NCBI RefSeq assembly: GCF_051401765.1 | Contig: NW_027480482.1 | Span: forward strand, 434,001-498,000 | Length of the DNA stretch: 64,000 bases | Origin: Calliopsis andreniformis | Taxonomy: Eukaryota; Arthropoda; Insecta; Hymenoptera; Andrenidae | Direction of reading: 5' to 3' | Shown here: positions 24,101-38,300 of the stretch, piece by piece | How the letters are laid out: the number at the start of each line of letters is the position of its first letter | Position numbering within the stretch: the first letter of the stretch is position 1 | Notes under the pieces: model-generated | Told to the model about the DNA's origin: nothing | Database searches by the model: none | The model's input: the letters and a program-made list of their open reading frames with translations, nothing else | Position numbers and translations under genes: made by a program

Positions 24101-26855
24101 TAGGTTTGGAGATTGATTATTCAGGATTGAAGATTGAGGATTGAGGATTGAGGATCGATAATTGTGAATTAGGGATGAGGACTGAGGGTTGAGGATTGAG
24201 GTTTGAGGAATGAGGATTGAGGATTGAGGATTGAGGACTGAGGATTGAGGATTGAGGATTGAGGATTGAGGACTGATGACTGAGGATTGAGGATTGAGGA
24301 TTGAGCATTGCGGATTGAAGATTGAGGACTGGGGATTAAGGATTGAAGATTGAGTATTAAGGATTGGGGATTGGGGATTGAGGATCTAGGATTGGAGATT
24401 GATTATTGAGGATTGAAGATTGACGATTGAGGATTGAGTATTGAGAATTGAGAATTGAGGATTGAGGGTTGAGGATTGAGGACGAGGACTGACGGTTGAG
24501 AATTGAGGTTTGAGGTTTGATGATTGAGGATTGAGGACTGATGATTGAGGATTGGGGCTTGAGGATTGAGCATTGAGGATTGAACATTGAGGACTAGGGG
24601 TTGAGGATTGAAGATTGAGGATTAAGGATTGATAATTGGGGATTGAGGATCTAGGTTTGGAGATTGATTATTCAGGATTGAAGATTGAGGATTGAGGATT
24701 GAGGATTGATAATTGTGAATTGAGGATGAGGACTGAGGGTTGAGGATTGAGGTTTGAGGAATGAGGATTGAGGATTGAGGATTGAGGACTGAGGATTGAG
24801 GATTGAGTTATGAAGATTGAGTATTCATGACTGATGATTGAGGATTGAGGATTGAGGATTGAGGATTGAGGACTGAGGATTGATAATGGAGGATGAAGGC
24901 TGATGGTTGAGGATTGAGGTTTTAGTATTGAATACTGAGAATTCAGGATATTCTATTGAGTATTGGGAATTGAGGATTGATGGTTGAGTATTGAGGACTG
25001 AGGATTGAGGATTGAGGATTGAGTATTAAGGATTGAAGATTGAGGTTTGAGGATTGAGGATTGAGAATTGAGAATGAGGACTGAGGGTTGAGGATTGAGG
25101 TTTGAGGAATGAGGATTGAGGATTGAGGATTGAGGATTGAGGATTGAGGATTGAGGATTGAGGATTGAGGATTGAGTATTGATGATTGAGTATTCATGAC
25201 TGAGGATTGAGGATTGAGGTTTGAGTGATGAGGATTGAGGATCGAAGATTGAGTTATGAGGATTGAAGATTGAGGTTTGAGGATTGAGGATTGAGGATGG
25301 AGGATGAGAGCTGATGGTTGAGGATTGAGGTTTGAGTATTGAATACTGAGAATCCAGGATACTCTATTGAGTATTGGGAATTGTGGATCGATGGTTGAGT
25401 ATTGAGGATTGAGGATTGAGGATTGAGGATTGAGTATTGAATATTGAGGATTGATGATTCAGGATTGAGGATTGAGGATTGAGGATTGAGTGTTGAAGAT
25501 TCAGGATTGATGATTGAGGATTGAGGATTGAGGATCGAAGATTGAGGATTGAGGATTGAAGATTGAGGATAGAGCGTTGGTGAATGAGTGTTGAAGATTG
25601 AGGATTGATGATTGAGGATTGAGGATTGAGGATTGAGGATTGAGGATTGAGGATTGAGGAACGAAGATTGAGGATTGGGGATTGAGGATTGATGATTGGG
25701 ATTCGAAGATTGAGTATTGAGGTTTGAGGACTGAGGATTGAGGGTTGAGGATTGAGGATTGATGATTGACGCTTCAGGATAGAGGATTGAGGATGGAGGA
25801 TTGAAGAGAGAGGACCGAGTGTTGAGGATTGAGTGTTGAGAATTGATGTTTGAGGATCGAGATTTGATTATTGAATATTGTGGATCGAGTATTCAATCAT
25901 GAGAATTCAGGATATTCCATTGAGTATTAAGAATTGAGGATTGATGGTTGAGTATTGAGAATTGATGGTTGATGGTTGTGTGTTGAATAGTGAGAATTGA
26001 GGATTGAGGATTGAAGATTGAGTATTGAGGATTGAGGACTGGGGATAGAGGATTGAAGATTGAGGATTAACAATTGAGGATTGGGGATTGAGGATCTAGG
26101 ATTGGAGATCGACTATTGAGGATTGAAGGTTGAGAATTGAGGATTGAGGATTGAGAGTTGACAATTGAGGATGAGGACTGAGGGTTGAGGATTGAGGTTT
26201 GAGGAATGAGAATTGAGATTGAGTATTGAGGATTGAAGATTGAGTATTGCGGATTGAGGATTGAGGATTGAGAATTGAGGATCGAAGATTGAGCATTGAG
26301 GATTGAAGATTGAGGTTTGAGGATTGAGGATTGAGGATGGAGGATGAGGGCTGAGGGTTGAGGATTGAGGTTTGAGTATTGAATACTGAGAATTCAGGAT
26401 ATTCTATTGAGTATTGAGAATTGAGGATTGATGGTTGAGTATTGAGGATTGAGGATTGAGTTTTGAGGATTGAAGATTGAGGTTTGAGGAGTGAGGATTG
26501 AGAATTGAGGATGAGGACTGAGGGTTGAGGATTGAGGTTTGAGGAACGAGGATTTAGGATTGAGAATTGAGGACTGAGGATTGACGATTGAGTATTGAGG
26601 ATTGAGGATTAATGACTGAGGATTGAGGATTGAGGATTGAGCATTGAGGATTGAGGATTGAAGATTGAGTATTGAGGATTGAGGATTGAGGATTGAGGAT
26701 TGAGGATTGGGTATTGAGGATTGAAGAATGAGGATTGACGATTCAGGATTGAGGATTGAGGATTGAAGATTGAGGATTGAGAATTGATGGTTGAGGATTG
26801 ATGATTGATGATTGAAGATTGAGGACTGAGGATTGAGGACTGAGGGTTGAGGATT
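21008..26855 (+). repeat. Region II higher-order repeat, copy 2 (5,848 bp)
   Basis: This is a near-identical copy of the preceding block. Two clean length differences are visible. A 42-bp gain (six units) lies near 21,220-21,300 in the first 1-kb unit. A 49-bp gain (seven units) near 25,490 shifts the offset from 5,799 to 5,848. Both are whole numbers of heptamers, as expected from slippage or unequal exchange in register. Confidence 0.9.
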
Positions 26856-29820
26856 AAGTGCTGTGAATTTATGATTGACAATCGAATATTGAGTGTTGAG
26901 GCTTGAGGACTGAGGATTGAGCTTCGAGTATTGAGGATAGAGGATTGAGGCTTGAGGACTGAGGATTCAGGATTGAATATTGAGGATCGAGAATTGATGA
27001 CTGAGGATTGAGGATCGAGGATTGAGGATTGATTACTGAGGATTGAGGATTGAGGATTGAAGATTGAGTGTCGTGGACTGAGGATTGAGGATTGAAGATT
27101 GAGGATTGAGAATTGAAGATTGAGGATTGAAGATTGAGGACAGAGTATTGAAAGCTGAGAGTTGAAGGTATTCTATCGAGGATTGAAAATTGAGGATTGA
27201 GGATAGAGGATTGAGGATCAAGGGTTGAGGATTGAAGTTTGAGGTTTGAGGATTGAGGATTGGGGATTGAGGATCTAGGATTGGAGATTGATTATTCAGG
27301 ATTGAAGATTGAGGATTGTGGATTGAGTATTGAGAATTGAGAATTGAGGATGAGGACTGAGGGTTGAGGTTTGAGGTTTGAAGAATGAGGATTGAGGATT
27401 GAGGATTGAGGATTCAGTATTGAGGATTGAGGATTGAGGATTGAGGTATGAAGATTGAGTATTCATGACTGATGATTGAGGATTGAGGATTGAGGATTGA
27501 GGATTGAGGATTGAAAATTGAGAATTGATGATTGAGGATTGAGGATTGAGGATTGAGGATTGAGGATTGAGGATAGAAGATTGAATATCGTGGTCTGAGG
27601 ATTGAGGATTGAGGGTTCAAGATTGAGGTATTGAGGACCGACGATTGAAAATTGAGGACTGAGTATTGAAAACTGAGGATTGAGGATATTCTATTGAGGA
27701 TTGAAAACTGAGGATTGAGGATTGAGGATTAAGGATTGAGGATTGAAGGTTGAGGTTTGAGGATTGACGATTGAGGATTGAGGATTGGGGATTGAGGATT
27801 GAGGATTGGTGGTTGAGGATTGATGATTGATGATTGAAGATTGAGGACTGAGGATTGAGGACTGAGGGTTGAGGATTAAGTGCTGTGAATTTATGATTGA
27901 CAATCGAATATTGAGTGTTGAGGCTTGAGGACTGAGGATTGAGCTTCGAGTATTGAGGATAGAGGATTGAGGCTTGAGGACTGAGGATTGAGGATTGAAT
28001 ATTGAGGATCGAGAATTGATGACTGAGCATTGAGGATCGAGGATTGAGGATTGATTACTGAGGATTGAGGATTGAGGATTGAAGATTGAGTGTCGTGGAC
28101 TGAGGATTGAGGATTGAAGATTGAGGATTGAGAATTGATGATTGAGGATTGAAGATTGAGGACAGAGTATTGAAAACTGAGAATTGAAGGTATTCTATCG
28201 AGGATTGAAAATTGAGGATTGAGGATAGAGGATTGAGGATCAAGGGTTGAGGATTGAAGTTTGAGGTTTGAGGATTGAGGATTGGGGATTGAGGATCTAG
28301 GATTGGAGATTGATTATTCAGGATTGAAGATTGAGGATTGAGGATTGAGTATTGAGAATTGAGAATTGAGGATGAGGACTGAGGGTTGAGGTTTGAGGTT
28401 TGAAGAATGAGGATTGAGGATTGAGGATTGAGGATTGAGTATTGAGGATTGAGGATTGAGGATTGAGTATTGAGGATTGAGGATTGAGGATTGAGGTATG
28501 AAGATTGAGTATTCATGACTGATGATTGAGGATTGAGGATTGAGGATTGAGGATTGAGGATTGAAAATTGAGAATTGATGATTGAGGATTGAGGATTGAG
28601 GATTGAGGATTGAGGATTGAGGATTGAGGATTGAGGATAGAAGATTGAATATCGTGGTCTGAGGATTGAGGATTGAGGGTTCAAGATTGAGGTATTGAGG
28701 ACTGACGATTGAAAATTGAGGACTGAGTATTGAAAACTGAGGATTGAGGATATTCTATTGAGGTTTGAAAACTGAGGATTGAGGATTGAAGGTTGAGGTT
28801 TGAGGATTGACGATTGAGGATTGAGGATTGGGGATTGAGGATTGAGGATTGATGGTTGAGGATTGATGATTGATGATTGATGATTGAGGACTGAGGATTG
28901 AGGACTGAGGGTTGAGGATTAAGTGCTGTGAATTTATGATTGACAATCGAATATTGAGTGTTGAGGCTTGAGGACTGAGGATTGAGCTTCGAGTATTGAG
29001 GATAGAGGATTGAGGCTTGAGGACTGAGGATTGAGGATTGAATATTGAGGATCGAGAATTGATGACTGAGCATTGAGGATCGAGGATTGAGGATTGATTA
29101 CTGAGGATTGAGGATTGAGGATTGAAGATTGAGTGTCGTGGACTGAGGATTGAGGATTGAAGATTGAGGATTGAGAATTGATGATTGAGGATTGAAGATT
29201 GAGGACAGAGTATTGAAAACTGAGAATTGAAGGTATTCTATCGAGGATTGAAAATTGAGGATTGAGGATAGAGGATTGAGGATCAAGGGTTGAGGATTGA
29301 AGTTTGGGGTTTGAGGATTGACGATTGTGGATTGAGGATTGGGGATTGAGGATTGAGGATTGATGGTTGCGGATTGAGGATTGACGATTGAGGATTTAGG
29401 ATCGAGGATTGAGGATTGTGGATTGAGGATTGAGGATTGATTACTGAGGGTTGAGTATTGAGGATTGAGGATTGAAGATTGAGGATTGAGGATTGACGAT
29501 GGAGGATTGAGGATAGAAGATTGAATATCGTGGTCTGAGGATTGAGGATTGAGGGTTCAAGATTGAGGTATTGAGGACTGACGATTGAAAATTGAGGACT
29601 GAGTATTGAAAACTGAGGATTGAGGATATTCTATTGAGGATTGAAAACTGAGGATTGAGGATTGAGGATTAAGGATTGAGGATTGAAGGTTGAGGTTTGA
29701 GGATTGACGATTGAGGATTGAGGATTGGGGATTGAGGATTGAGGATTGATGGTTGAGGATTGACGTCTGAGTATTGAATACTGAGAATTCAGGATATTCT
29801 ATTGAGTGTTGAGAATTGAG
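26856..29820 (+). repeat. Cluster A3 of about 1-kb satellite units
   Basis: Unit starts at 26,856, 27,878 and 28,921 give periods of 1,022 and 1,043 bp. Unit lengths differ from clusters A1 and A2 by indels, so the clusters were partly re-shuffled after duplication. The third unit ends near 29,760, where a different landmark order begins. Confidence 0.85.
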
Positions 29821-30000
29821 AATTGATGGATGAGTATTGAGGATTGAGGATTGAGTATTGATGATTGAAGATTGAGGTTTGAGGATTGAGAATTGAGAAT
29901 TGAGGATGAGGACTGAGGGTTGAGGATTGAGGTTTGAGGAACGAGGATTGAGGATTGAGAATTGAGGACTGAGGATTGACGATTGAGTATTGAAGATTGA
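26856..30000 (+). repeat. Region II higher-order repeat, copy 3, partial
   Basis: Three aagtgctgtg landmarks (26,856, 27,878 and 28,921) show a third cluster of about 1-kb units. After about 29,760 the array departs from copies 1 and 2 and passes toward region III. The right end is approximate. Confidence 0.8.
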
Positions 30001-30589
30001 GGATTGAAGACTGAGGATTGAGGATTGAGGATTGAGGATTGGGTATGAGGATTGAAGAATGAGGATTGACGATTCAGGATTGAGGATTCAGGATTGAAGA
30101 TTGAGTATTGAGGATTGAAGGTTGATGATTGAGGATTGAGGATTGTGGATTGTGGATTGAGGGTTGAGGATTGAAGATTGAGTATTGAGGATTGAAGATT
30201 GTGTATTCAGGATTGAAGATTGAGGATTGAGGATTGAGGCTTGAGGATTGAGGATTGAGGATTGAAGATTGAGGATTGGGGATTGAGGATTTAGGATTGA
30301 GGATTGAGTATTGAGGATTGAGAATTGAGGATTGAGGATTGAAGATTGAGGGTTAAGGATTGAGGATTGGGGATTGAGGATCTAGGATTGGAGATTGACT
30401 ATTGAGGATTGAGGATTGAGGATTAAGGATTGAGGAACGAGGATTGAGGATTGAGGATGACGGCTGAGGGTTGAGGATTGATGTATGAGGATCGAGGATT
30501 GAGGATTGAGGATTGAGGACTGCGGATTGACGATTGAGTATTGAAGATTGAGGATTGCTGAATGAGGATTGAGGATTGAGGATTGAGGA

Positions 30590-31232
30590 TTGGGTATGAG
30601 GATTGAAGAATGAGGATTGGCGATTCAGGATTGAGGATTAAGGATTGAAGATTGAAAATTGAGGACTGAAGGTTGATGATTGAGGATTGAGGATTGTGGA
30701 TTGTGGATTGAGGGTTGAGGATTGAAGATTGAGTATTGAGGATTGAAGATTGAGTATTCAGGATTGAAGATTGAGGATTGAGGATTGAGCCTTGAGGATT
30801 GAGGATTGAGGATTGAAGATTGAGGATTGGGGATTGAGGATTGGCGATTGAGGATTGAGGACTGAGGATTGAGAATAGAAGATTGAGGATTGAAGATTGA
30901 GTATTGAGGATTAAAGATTGAGGATTGAGGATTGAGGACTGAAGATTGAGGACTGAGTGTTGAGTGTTGAGTGATGCGAATTGATGTTTGTAGACTGAGA
31001 TTTGAAGATTGAAGATTGGGGATTGAGTACTGAAAACTGTGAATTGAGGATATTCTAATGAGGACTGAGGATTTACAATTGATTGTTGAGGACTGAGGGC
31101 TGAAGATTGAGGATTCAGGACTGAGGATTCGGGATTGAGGTTTGAGGACGAGGACCGACGGTTGAGGATTGAGGTTTGAGGATTGAGGATTGAGGACTGA
31201 TGACTGAGGATTGAGGATTGAGGATTGAGCAT
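30590..31232 (+). repeat. Block of about 643 bp present three times in region III
   Basis: This segment recurs at about 37,831-38,472 (offset 7,240) and 41,012-41,653 (offset 10,421). It begins at tgggtatgaggattg and carries gtttgtagactgag and a ggatattctaatgagg variant. In the - strand the three copies give the same repeat peptide beginning MLNPQSSILSHQ. The 37.83-kb copy is inserted relative to its neighbours, so this small block moved independently of the larger duplicates. Confidence 0.82.
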
Positions 31233-34220
31233 TGAGGATTGAAGATTGAGGACTGGGGATTGAAGATTGAGGTTTGAGGATTGAGGATTGAGGATGGAGG
31301 ACGAGGGCTGAGGGTTGAGGCCTGAGGTCTGAGTATTGAATACTGAGAATTCAGGATATTCTATTGAGTATTGAGAATTGAGAATTGATGGTTGAGTATT
31401 GAGGATTGAGGATTGAGTATTGATGATTGAAAATTGAGGTTTGAGGATTGAGAATTGAGAATTGAGGATGAGGACTGAGGGTTGAGGATTGAGGTTTGAG
31501 GAACGAGGATTGAGGATTGAGAATTGAGGACTGAGGATTGACGATTGAGTATTGAAGATTGAGGATTGATGACTGAGGATTGAGGATTGAGGATTGGGTA
31601 TGAGGATTGAAGAATGAGGATTGACGATTCAGGATTGAGGATTGAGGATTGAAGATTGAGTATTGAGGATTGAAGCTTGATGATTGAGGATTGAGGATTG
31701 TGGATTGTGGATTGAGGGTTGAGGATTGAAGATTGAGTATTGAGGATTGAAGATTGAGTATTCAGGATTGAAGATTGAGGATTGAGGATTGAGGATTGAG
31801 GATTGAGGATTGAGGATTGAAGATTGAGGATTGGGGATTGAGGATTGAGGATTGAGGATTGAGTATTGAGGATTGAGAATTGAGGATTGAGGATTGAAGA
31901 TTGAGGGTTAAGGATTGAGGATTGGGGATTGAGGACCTAGGATTGGAGATTGAGGACTAGGGGTTGAGGATTGAAGATTGAGGATTAAGGATTGATAATT
32001 GGGGATTGAGGATCTAGGTTTGGAGATTGATTATTCAGGATTGAAGATTGAGGATTGAGGATTGAGGATTGATAATTGTGAATTAGGGATGAGGACTGAG
32101 GGTTGAGGATTGAGGTTTGAGGAATGAGGATTGAGGATTGAGGATTGAGGACTGAGGATTGAGGATTGAGGATTGAGGATTGAGGACTGATGACTGAGGA
32201 TTGAGGATTGAGGATTGAGCATTGCGGATTGAAGATTGAGGACTGGGGATTAAGGATTGAAGATTGAGTATTAAGGATTGGGGATTGGGGATTGAGGATC
32301 TAGGATTGGAGATTGATTATTGAGGATTGAAGATTGACGATTGAGGATTGAGTATTGAGAATTGAGAATTGAGGATTGAGGGTTGAGGGTTGAGGACGAG
32401 GACTGACGGTTGAGGATTGAGGTTTGAGGTTTGATGATTGAGGATTGAGGACTGATGATTGAGGATTGGGGATTGAGGATTGAGCATTGAGGATTGAACA
32501 TTGAGGACTAGGGGTTGAGAATTGAAGATCGAGGATTAAGGATTGATAATTGGGGATTGAGGATCTAGGTTTGGAGATTGATTATTCAGGATTGAAGATT
32601 GAGGATTGAGGATTGAGGATTGATAATTGTGAATTGAGGATGAGGACTGAGGGTTGAAGATTGAGGTTTGAGGAATGAGGATTGAGGATTGAGGATTGAG
32701 GACTGAGGATTGAGGATTGAGTTATGAAGATTGAGTATTCATGACTGATGATTGAGGATTGAGGATTGAGGATTGAGGATTGAGGATTGAGGATTGATAA
32801 TGGAGGATGAAGGCTGATGGTTGAGGATTGAGGTTTTAGTATTGAATACTGAGAATTCAGGATATTCTATTGAGTATTGGAAATTGAGGATTGATGGTTG
32901 AGTATTGAGGACTGAGGATTGAGGATTGAGGATTGAGTATCGAAGATTGAGGATTGATGATTGAGGATTGAGGACTGAGGATTGAGGATTGAGTGTTGAA
33001 GATTGAGGATTGAGTATTGAGTATTGAAGGTTGAGGTTTGAGGACTGAGAATTTAGAATTGAGGATGAGGACTGAGGGTTGAGGATTGAGGTTTGAGGAA
33101 CGACGACTGAGGATTGAGAGTTGAGGATTGAGGACTGAGGATTGAGGATTGAGGATTGAAGATTGAGTATTGGGGATTGAGGATTGAGGATTGACAATTG
33201 AGGACCGAAGATTAAGTATTGAGGATTGAAGATTGAGGTTTGAGGATTGAGGATTGAGGATGGAGGATGAGGGCTGAGGGTTGAGGATTGAGGTTTGAGT
33301 ATTGAATTCTGAGAGTTCAGAATATTCTATTGAGTATTGAGAATTGAGGATTGATGGTTGAGTATTGAGGATTGAGGATTGAGTATTAAGGATTGAAGAT
33401 TGAGGTTTGAGGATTGAGGATTGAGAATTGAGAATGAGGACTGAGGGTTGAGGATTGAGGTTTGAGGAATGAGGATTGAGGGTTGAGGATTGAGGATTGA
33501 GGATTGAGGATTGAGGATTGAGGATTGAGTATTGATGATTGAGTATTCATGACTGAGGATTGAGGATTGAGGATTGAGTGATGAGGATTGAGGATCGAAG
33601 ATTGAGTTATGAGGATTGAAGATTGAGGTTTGAGGATTGAGGATTGAGGATGGAGGATGAGAGCTGATGGTTGAGGATTGAGGTTTGAGTATTGAATACT
33701 GAGAATCCAGGGTACTCTATTGAGTATTGGGAATTGTGGATCGATGGTTGAGTATTGAGGATTGAGGATTGAGGATTGAGGATTGAGTATTGAATATTGA
33801 GGATTGATGATTCAGGATTGAGGATTGAGAATTGAGGATTGAGTGTTGAAGATTCAGGATTGATGATTGAGGATTGAGGATTGAGGATCGAAGATTGAGG
33901 ATTGAGGATTGAAGATTGAGGATAGAGCGTTGATGAATGAGTGTTGAAGATTGAGGATTGATGATTGAGGATTGAGGATTGAGGATTGAGGATTGAGGAT
34001 TGAGGATTGAGGAACGAAGATTGAGGATTGGGGATTGAGGATTGATGATTGGGATTCGAAGATTGAGTATTGAGGTTTGAGGACTGAGGATTGAGGGTTG
34101 AGGATTGAGGATTGATGATTGACGCTTCAGGATAGAGGATTGAGGATGGAGGATTGAAGAGAGAGGACCGAGTGTTGAGGATTGAGTGTTGAGAATTGAT
34201 GTTTGAGGATCGAGATTTGA

Positions 34221-35387
34221 TTAATGAATATTGTGGATTGAGTATTGAATCATGAGAATTCGGGATATTCTATTGAGTATTGAGAATTGAGGATTGATGG
34301 TTGAGTATAGAGGATTGAGGATTGAGGATTGAGGGTTGAGTATTGAAGATTGAGGATTGATGACTGAGGATGAGGTTTGAGGATTGATGGTTGAGGATTG
34401 AGGATTGAAGATTGAGTATGGAGGATTGAAGATTGAGTATTGAGGATTGAGGATTGAGTATTGAGGATTGAAGGTTGATGATTGAGGATTGAGTATTGAT
34501 GATTGAGGATTGAGGATTGAGGGTTGAATATTGAGGATTGCTGATTGAAGACTGAGTATTGAGGATTGAAGACTGAGGATTGAGGATTCAGGATTGAGGA
34601 TTGAGGATGAGGGCAGAGGGTTGAGGATTGAGGATTGAGGATTGAGGATTGAAGATTGTGTATTGGGGATTGAGGATTGAGGATTAACGATTGAGTATTG
34701 AAGATTGAGGATTGGTGATTGAGGATTAAGGATTGAGGATTGAGAATTGAGAATTGAGGATGACGACTGAGGGTTGAGGATTGAGGTTTGAAGAATGAGG
34801 ATTGCGGATTGAGGATTGACAACTGATTGTTGAGGACTGAGAGCTGAAGATTGAGGATTCAGGATTGAGGATTCAGAATTGAGGTTTGTGGACTGAGGAT
34901 TGAGGATTGAAGATTGAGTATTGAGGATTGAAAATTGAGGATTGAGGATTGAGGATTGAGGATTGAGGATGAGGGCTGAGGGTTGAGGGTTGAGGTTTGA
35001 GGACAGAGGACCGAGGATTGAGGATTGAGAATTGAGGATTGAGGATTGATGTTTGAAGATTGAGGATTGGGTATTGAGGATTGACGAATGAGGATTGAGG
35101 ATTGAGGATTGAGGATTGAGGATTGAAGATTGAGTATTGAGGATTGAAGACTGACGATTGAGGATTGAGGATTGACGATTGAGGATTGAGGATTGAGGAT
35201 TGAAGATTGAGTATTCAGGATTGAAGATTGAGGATTGAGGATTGAGGATTGAGAATTGAGGATCGAAGATTGAGTATTGAGGATTGAAGATTGAGGTTTG
35301 AGGATTGAGGATTGAGGATGGCGGATGAGGGCTGAGGGTTGAGGATTGAGGTTTGAGTATTGAATACTGAGAATTCAGGATATTCAA
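34221..35387 (-). other. Satellite-derived open frame, 388 codons, not a convincing gene
   Basis: This is one of the two longest open frames. Its product is an imperfect heptapeptide repeat of the type ILNPQSS with no signal peptide, hydrophobic domain or globular segment. The frame is open because the - strand of the 7-bp repeat contains no stop codon. It ends where a diverged unit supplies one. Its start codon lies in a repeat variant with no visible promoter or translation signal. Similar frames occur throughout wherever stops happen to be absent. I regard it as non-coding by-product sequence. Expression of such a low-complexity peptide cannot be excluded from sequence alone. Confidence 0.8.
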
Positions 35388-38300
35388 TTGAGTATTGAGA
35401 ATTGAGGATTGATGGTTGAGTATTGAGGATTGAGGATTGAGTATTGAGGATTGAAGATTGAGGTTTGAGGATTGAGGATTGAGAATTGAGAATGAAGACT
35501 GAGGGTTGATGATTGAGGTTTGAGGAACGAGGATTGAGGATTGAGAATTGAGGACAGAGGATTGACGATTGAGTATTGAGGATTGAGGATTGATGACTGA
35601 GGATTGAGGATTGAGGAATAAGGGTTGAGGATTGAGGATTGAAGATTGAGTATTGAGGATTGAGGATTGAGGATTGAGGATTGAGGATTGGGTATTGAGG
35701 ATTGAAGAATGAGGATTGACGATTCAGGACTGAGGATTGAGGATTGAAGATTGAGTATTGAGGATTGAAGGTTGGCGATTGAGGATTGAGGATTGTAGAT
35801 TGAGGATTGAGGGTTGAGGATTGAAGATTGAGTATTGAGGATTGAAGACTGTGTATTCAGGATTGAAGATTGAGGATTGAGGATTCAGGCTTGAGGATTG
35901 AGGATTGAGGATTGAAGTTTGAGAATTGGGGATTGAGGATTGAGGATTGACAACAGATTGTTGAGGACTGAGAGCTGAAGATTGAGGATTCAGGATTGAG
36001 GATTCAGAATTGAGGTTTGAGGACTGAGGATTGAGGATTGAAGATTGAGTATTGAGGATTGAAAATTGAGGATTGAGGATTGAGGATTGAGGATTGAGGA
36101 TGACGGCTGAGGGTAGAGGATTGAGGTTTGAGGACAGAGGACCGAGGATTGAGGATTGAGAATTGAGGATTGAGGATTGAGGATTGAAGATTGAGGATTG
36201 GGTATTGAGGATTGAAGAATGAGGTTTGAGGATTGAGGATTGAGGATTGAGGATTGAAGATTGAGTATTGAGGATTGAAGACTGACGATTGAAGATTGAG
36301 TATGGAGGATTGAAGGTTGAGGATTGAGGATTGAGGATTGAAGATTGAGGGCTGGGTGTTGAGGGTTGAGTGATGAGAATTGATGTCTGTGGATTGAGAT
36401 TTGAAGATTGAAGATTGGGGATTGAGTACTGAAAACTGTGAATTGAGGATAATCTATTGAGGATTGAGGATTGACAATTGATTGTTGCGGACTGAGGGAT
36501 GAAGATTGAGCATTCAGGATTGAGGACTCGTAATTGAGGTTTGAGGACTGAGGATTGAGGGTTGAGGATTGAGGATTGAGGATTGACTCATGAGGATAGA
36601 AGATTGAGGATGGAGGATTGAAGAGAGAGGTCCGGGTGTTGAGGATTGAGTGTTGAGAATTGATGTTTGAGGATCGAGATTTGATTATTGAATATTGTGG
36701 ATTGAGTATTGAATCATGAGAATTCAGGATATTCCGTTGAGTATTAAGAATTGAGGATTGATGGTTGAGTATTGAGAATTGATGGTTGATGGTTGTGTGT
36801 TGAATATTGAGAATTGAGGATTGAGTATTGAAGATTGAGTATTGAGGATTGAGGACTGGGGATAGAGGATTGAAGATTGAGGATTAACAATTGAGGATTG
36901 GGGATTGAGGATCTAGGATTGGAGATCGACTATTGAGGATTGAAGGTTGAGAATTGAGGATTGAGGATTGAGAGTTGACAATTGAGGATGAGGACTGAGG
37001 GTTGAGGATTGAGGTTTGAGGAATGAGAATTGAGATTGAGTATTGAGGATTGAAGATTGAGTATTGAAGATTGAGGATTGATGACTGAGGATGAGGTTTG
37101 AGGATTGATGGTTGAGGATTGAGGATTGAAGATTGAGTATGGAGGATTGAAGATTGAGTATTGAGGATTGAGGATTGAGTATTGAGGATTGAAGGTTGAT
37201 GATTGAGGATTGAGTATTGATGATTGAGGATTGAGGATTGAGGGTTGAATATTGAGGATTGCTGATTGAAGACTGAGTATTGAGGATTGAAGACTGAGGA
37301 TTGAGGATTCAGGATTGAGGATTGAGGATGAGGGCAGAGGGTTGAGGATTGAGGATTGAGGATTGAGGATTGAAGATTGTGTATTGGGGATTGAGGATTG
37401 AGGATTAACGATTGAGTATTGAAGATTGAGGATTGGTGATTGAGGATTAAGGATTGAGGATTGAGAATTGAGAATTGAGGATGACGACTGAGGGTTGAGG
37501 ATTGAGGTTTGAAGAATGAGGATTGCGGATTGAGGATTGACAACTGATTGTTGAGGACTGAGAGCTGAAGATTGAGGATTCAGGATTGAGGATTCAGAAT
37601 TGAGGTTTGTGGACTGAGGATTGAGGATTGAAGATTGAGTATTGAGGATTGAAAATTGAGGATTGAGGATTGAGGATTGAGGATTGAGGATGAGGGCTGA
37701 GGGTTGAGGGTTGAGGTTTGCGGACAGAGGACCGAGGATTGAGGATTGAGAATTGAGGATTGAGGATTGATGTTTGAAGATTGAGGATTGGGTATTGAGG
37801 ATTGACGAATGAGGATTGAGGATTGAGGATTGGGTATGAGGATTGAAGAATGAGGATTGGCGATTCAGGATTGAGGATTAAGGATTGAAGATTGAAAATT
37901 GAGGACTGAAGGTTGATGATTGAGGATTGAGGATTGTGGATTGTGGATTGAGGGTTGAGGATTGAAGATTGAGTATTGAGGATTGAAGATTGAGTATTCA
38001 GGATTGAAGATTGAGGATTGAGGATTGAGCCTTGAGGATTGAGGATTGAGGATTGAAGATTGAGGATTGGGGATTGAGGATTGGCGATTGAGGATTGAGG
38101 ACTGAGGATTGAGAATAGAAGATTGAGGATTGAAGATTGAGTATTGAGGATTAAAGATTGAGGATTGAGGATTGAGGACTGAAGATTGAGGACTGAGTGT
38201 TGAGTGTTGAGTGATGCGAATTGATGTTTGTAGACTGAGATTTGAAGATTGAAGATTGGGGATTGAGTACTGAAAACTGTGAATTGAGGATATTCTAATG

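Larger units (their letters stand above)
30562..37830 (+). repeat. Region III long duplicate, copy 1 of the 10,421-bp pair
   Basis: About 7.3 kb here recurs 10,421 bp downstream. Checked landmarks are tgggtatgagg (30,591 and 41,012), the dyad landmark (31,347 and 41,768), accgagtg (34,167 and 44,588), gcggatgagg (35,321 and 45,742) and tccgggtg (36,631 and 47,052). The copies are almost identical; one example difference is one residue in a 388-residue - strand repeat frame. After about 37.15 kb the offset becomes 10,281 because copy 2 lacks 140 bp. Confidence 0.92.

Noticed and set aside
15251..29820. CRISPR array, suggested by regularly recurring landmarks
   Set aside because: Spacing is about 1 kb, the sequence between landmarks is the same satellite, and there are no unique spacers or cas genes.
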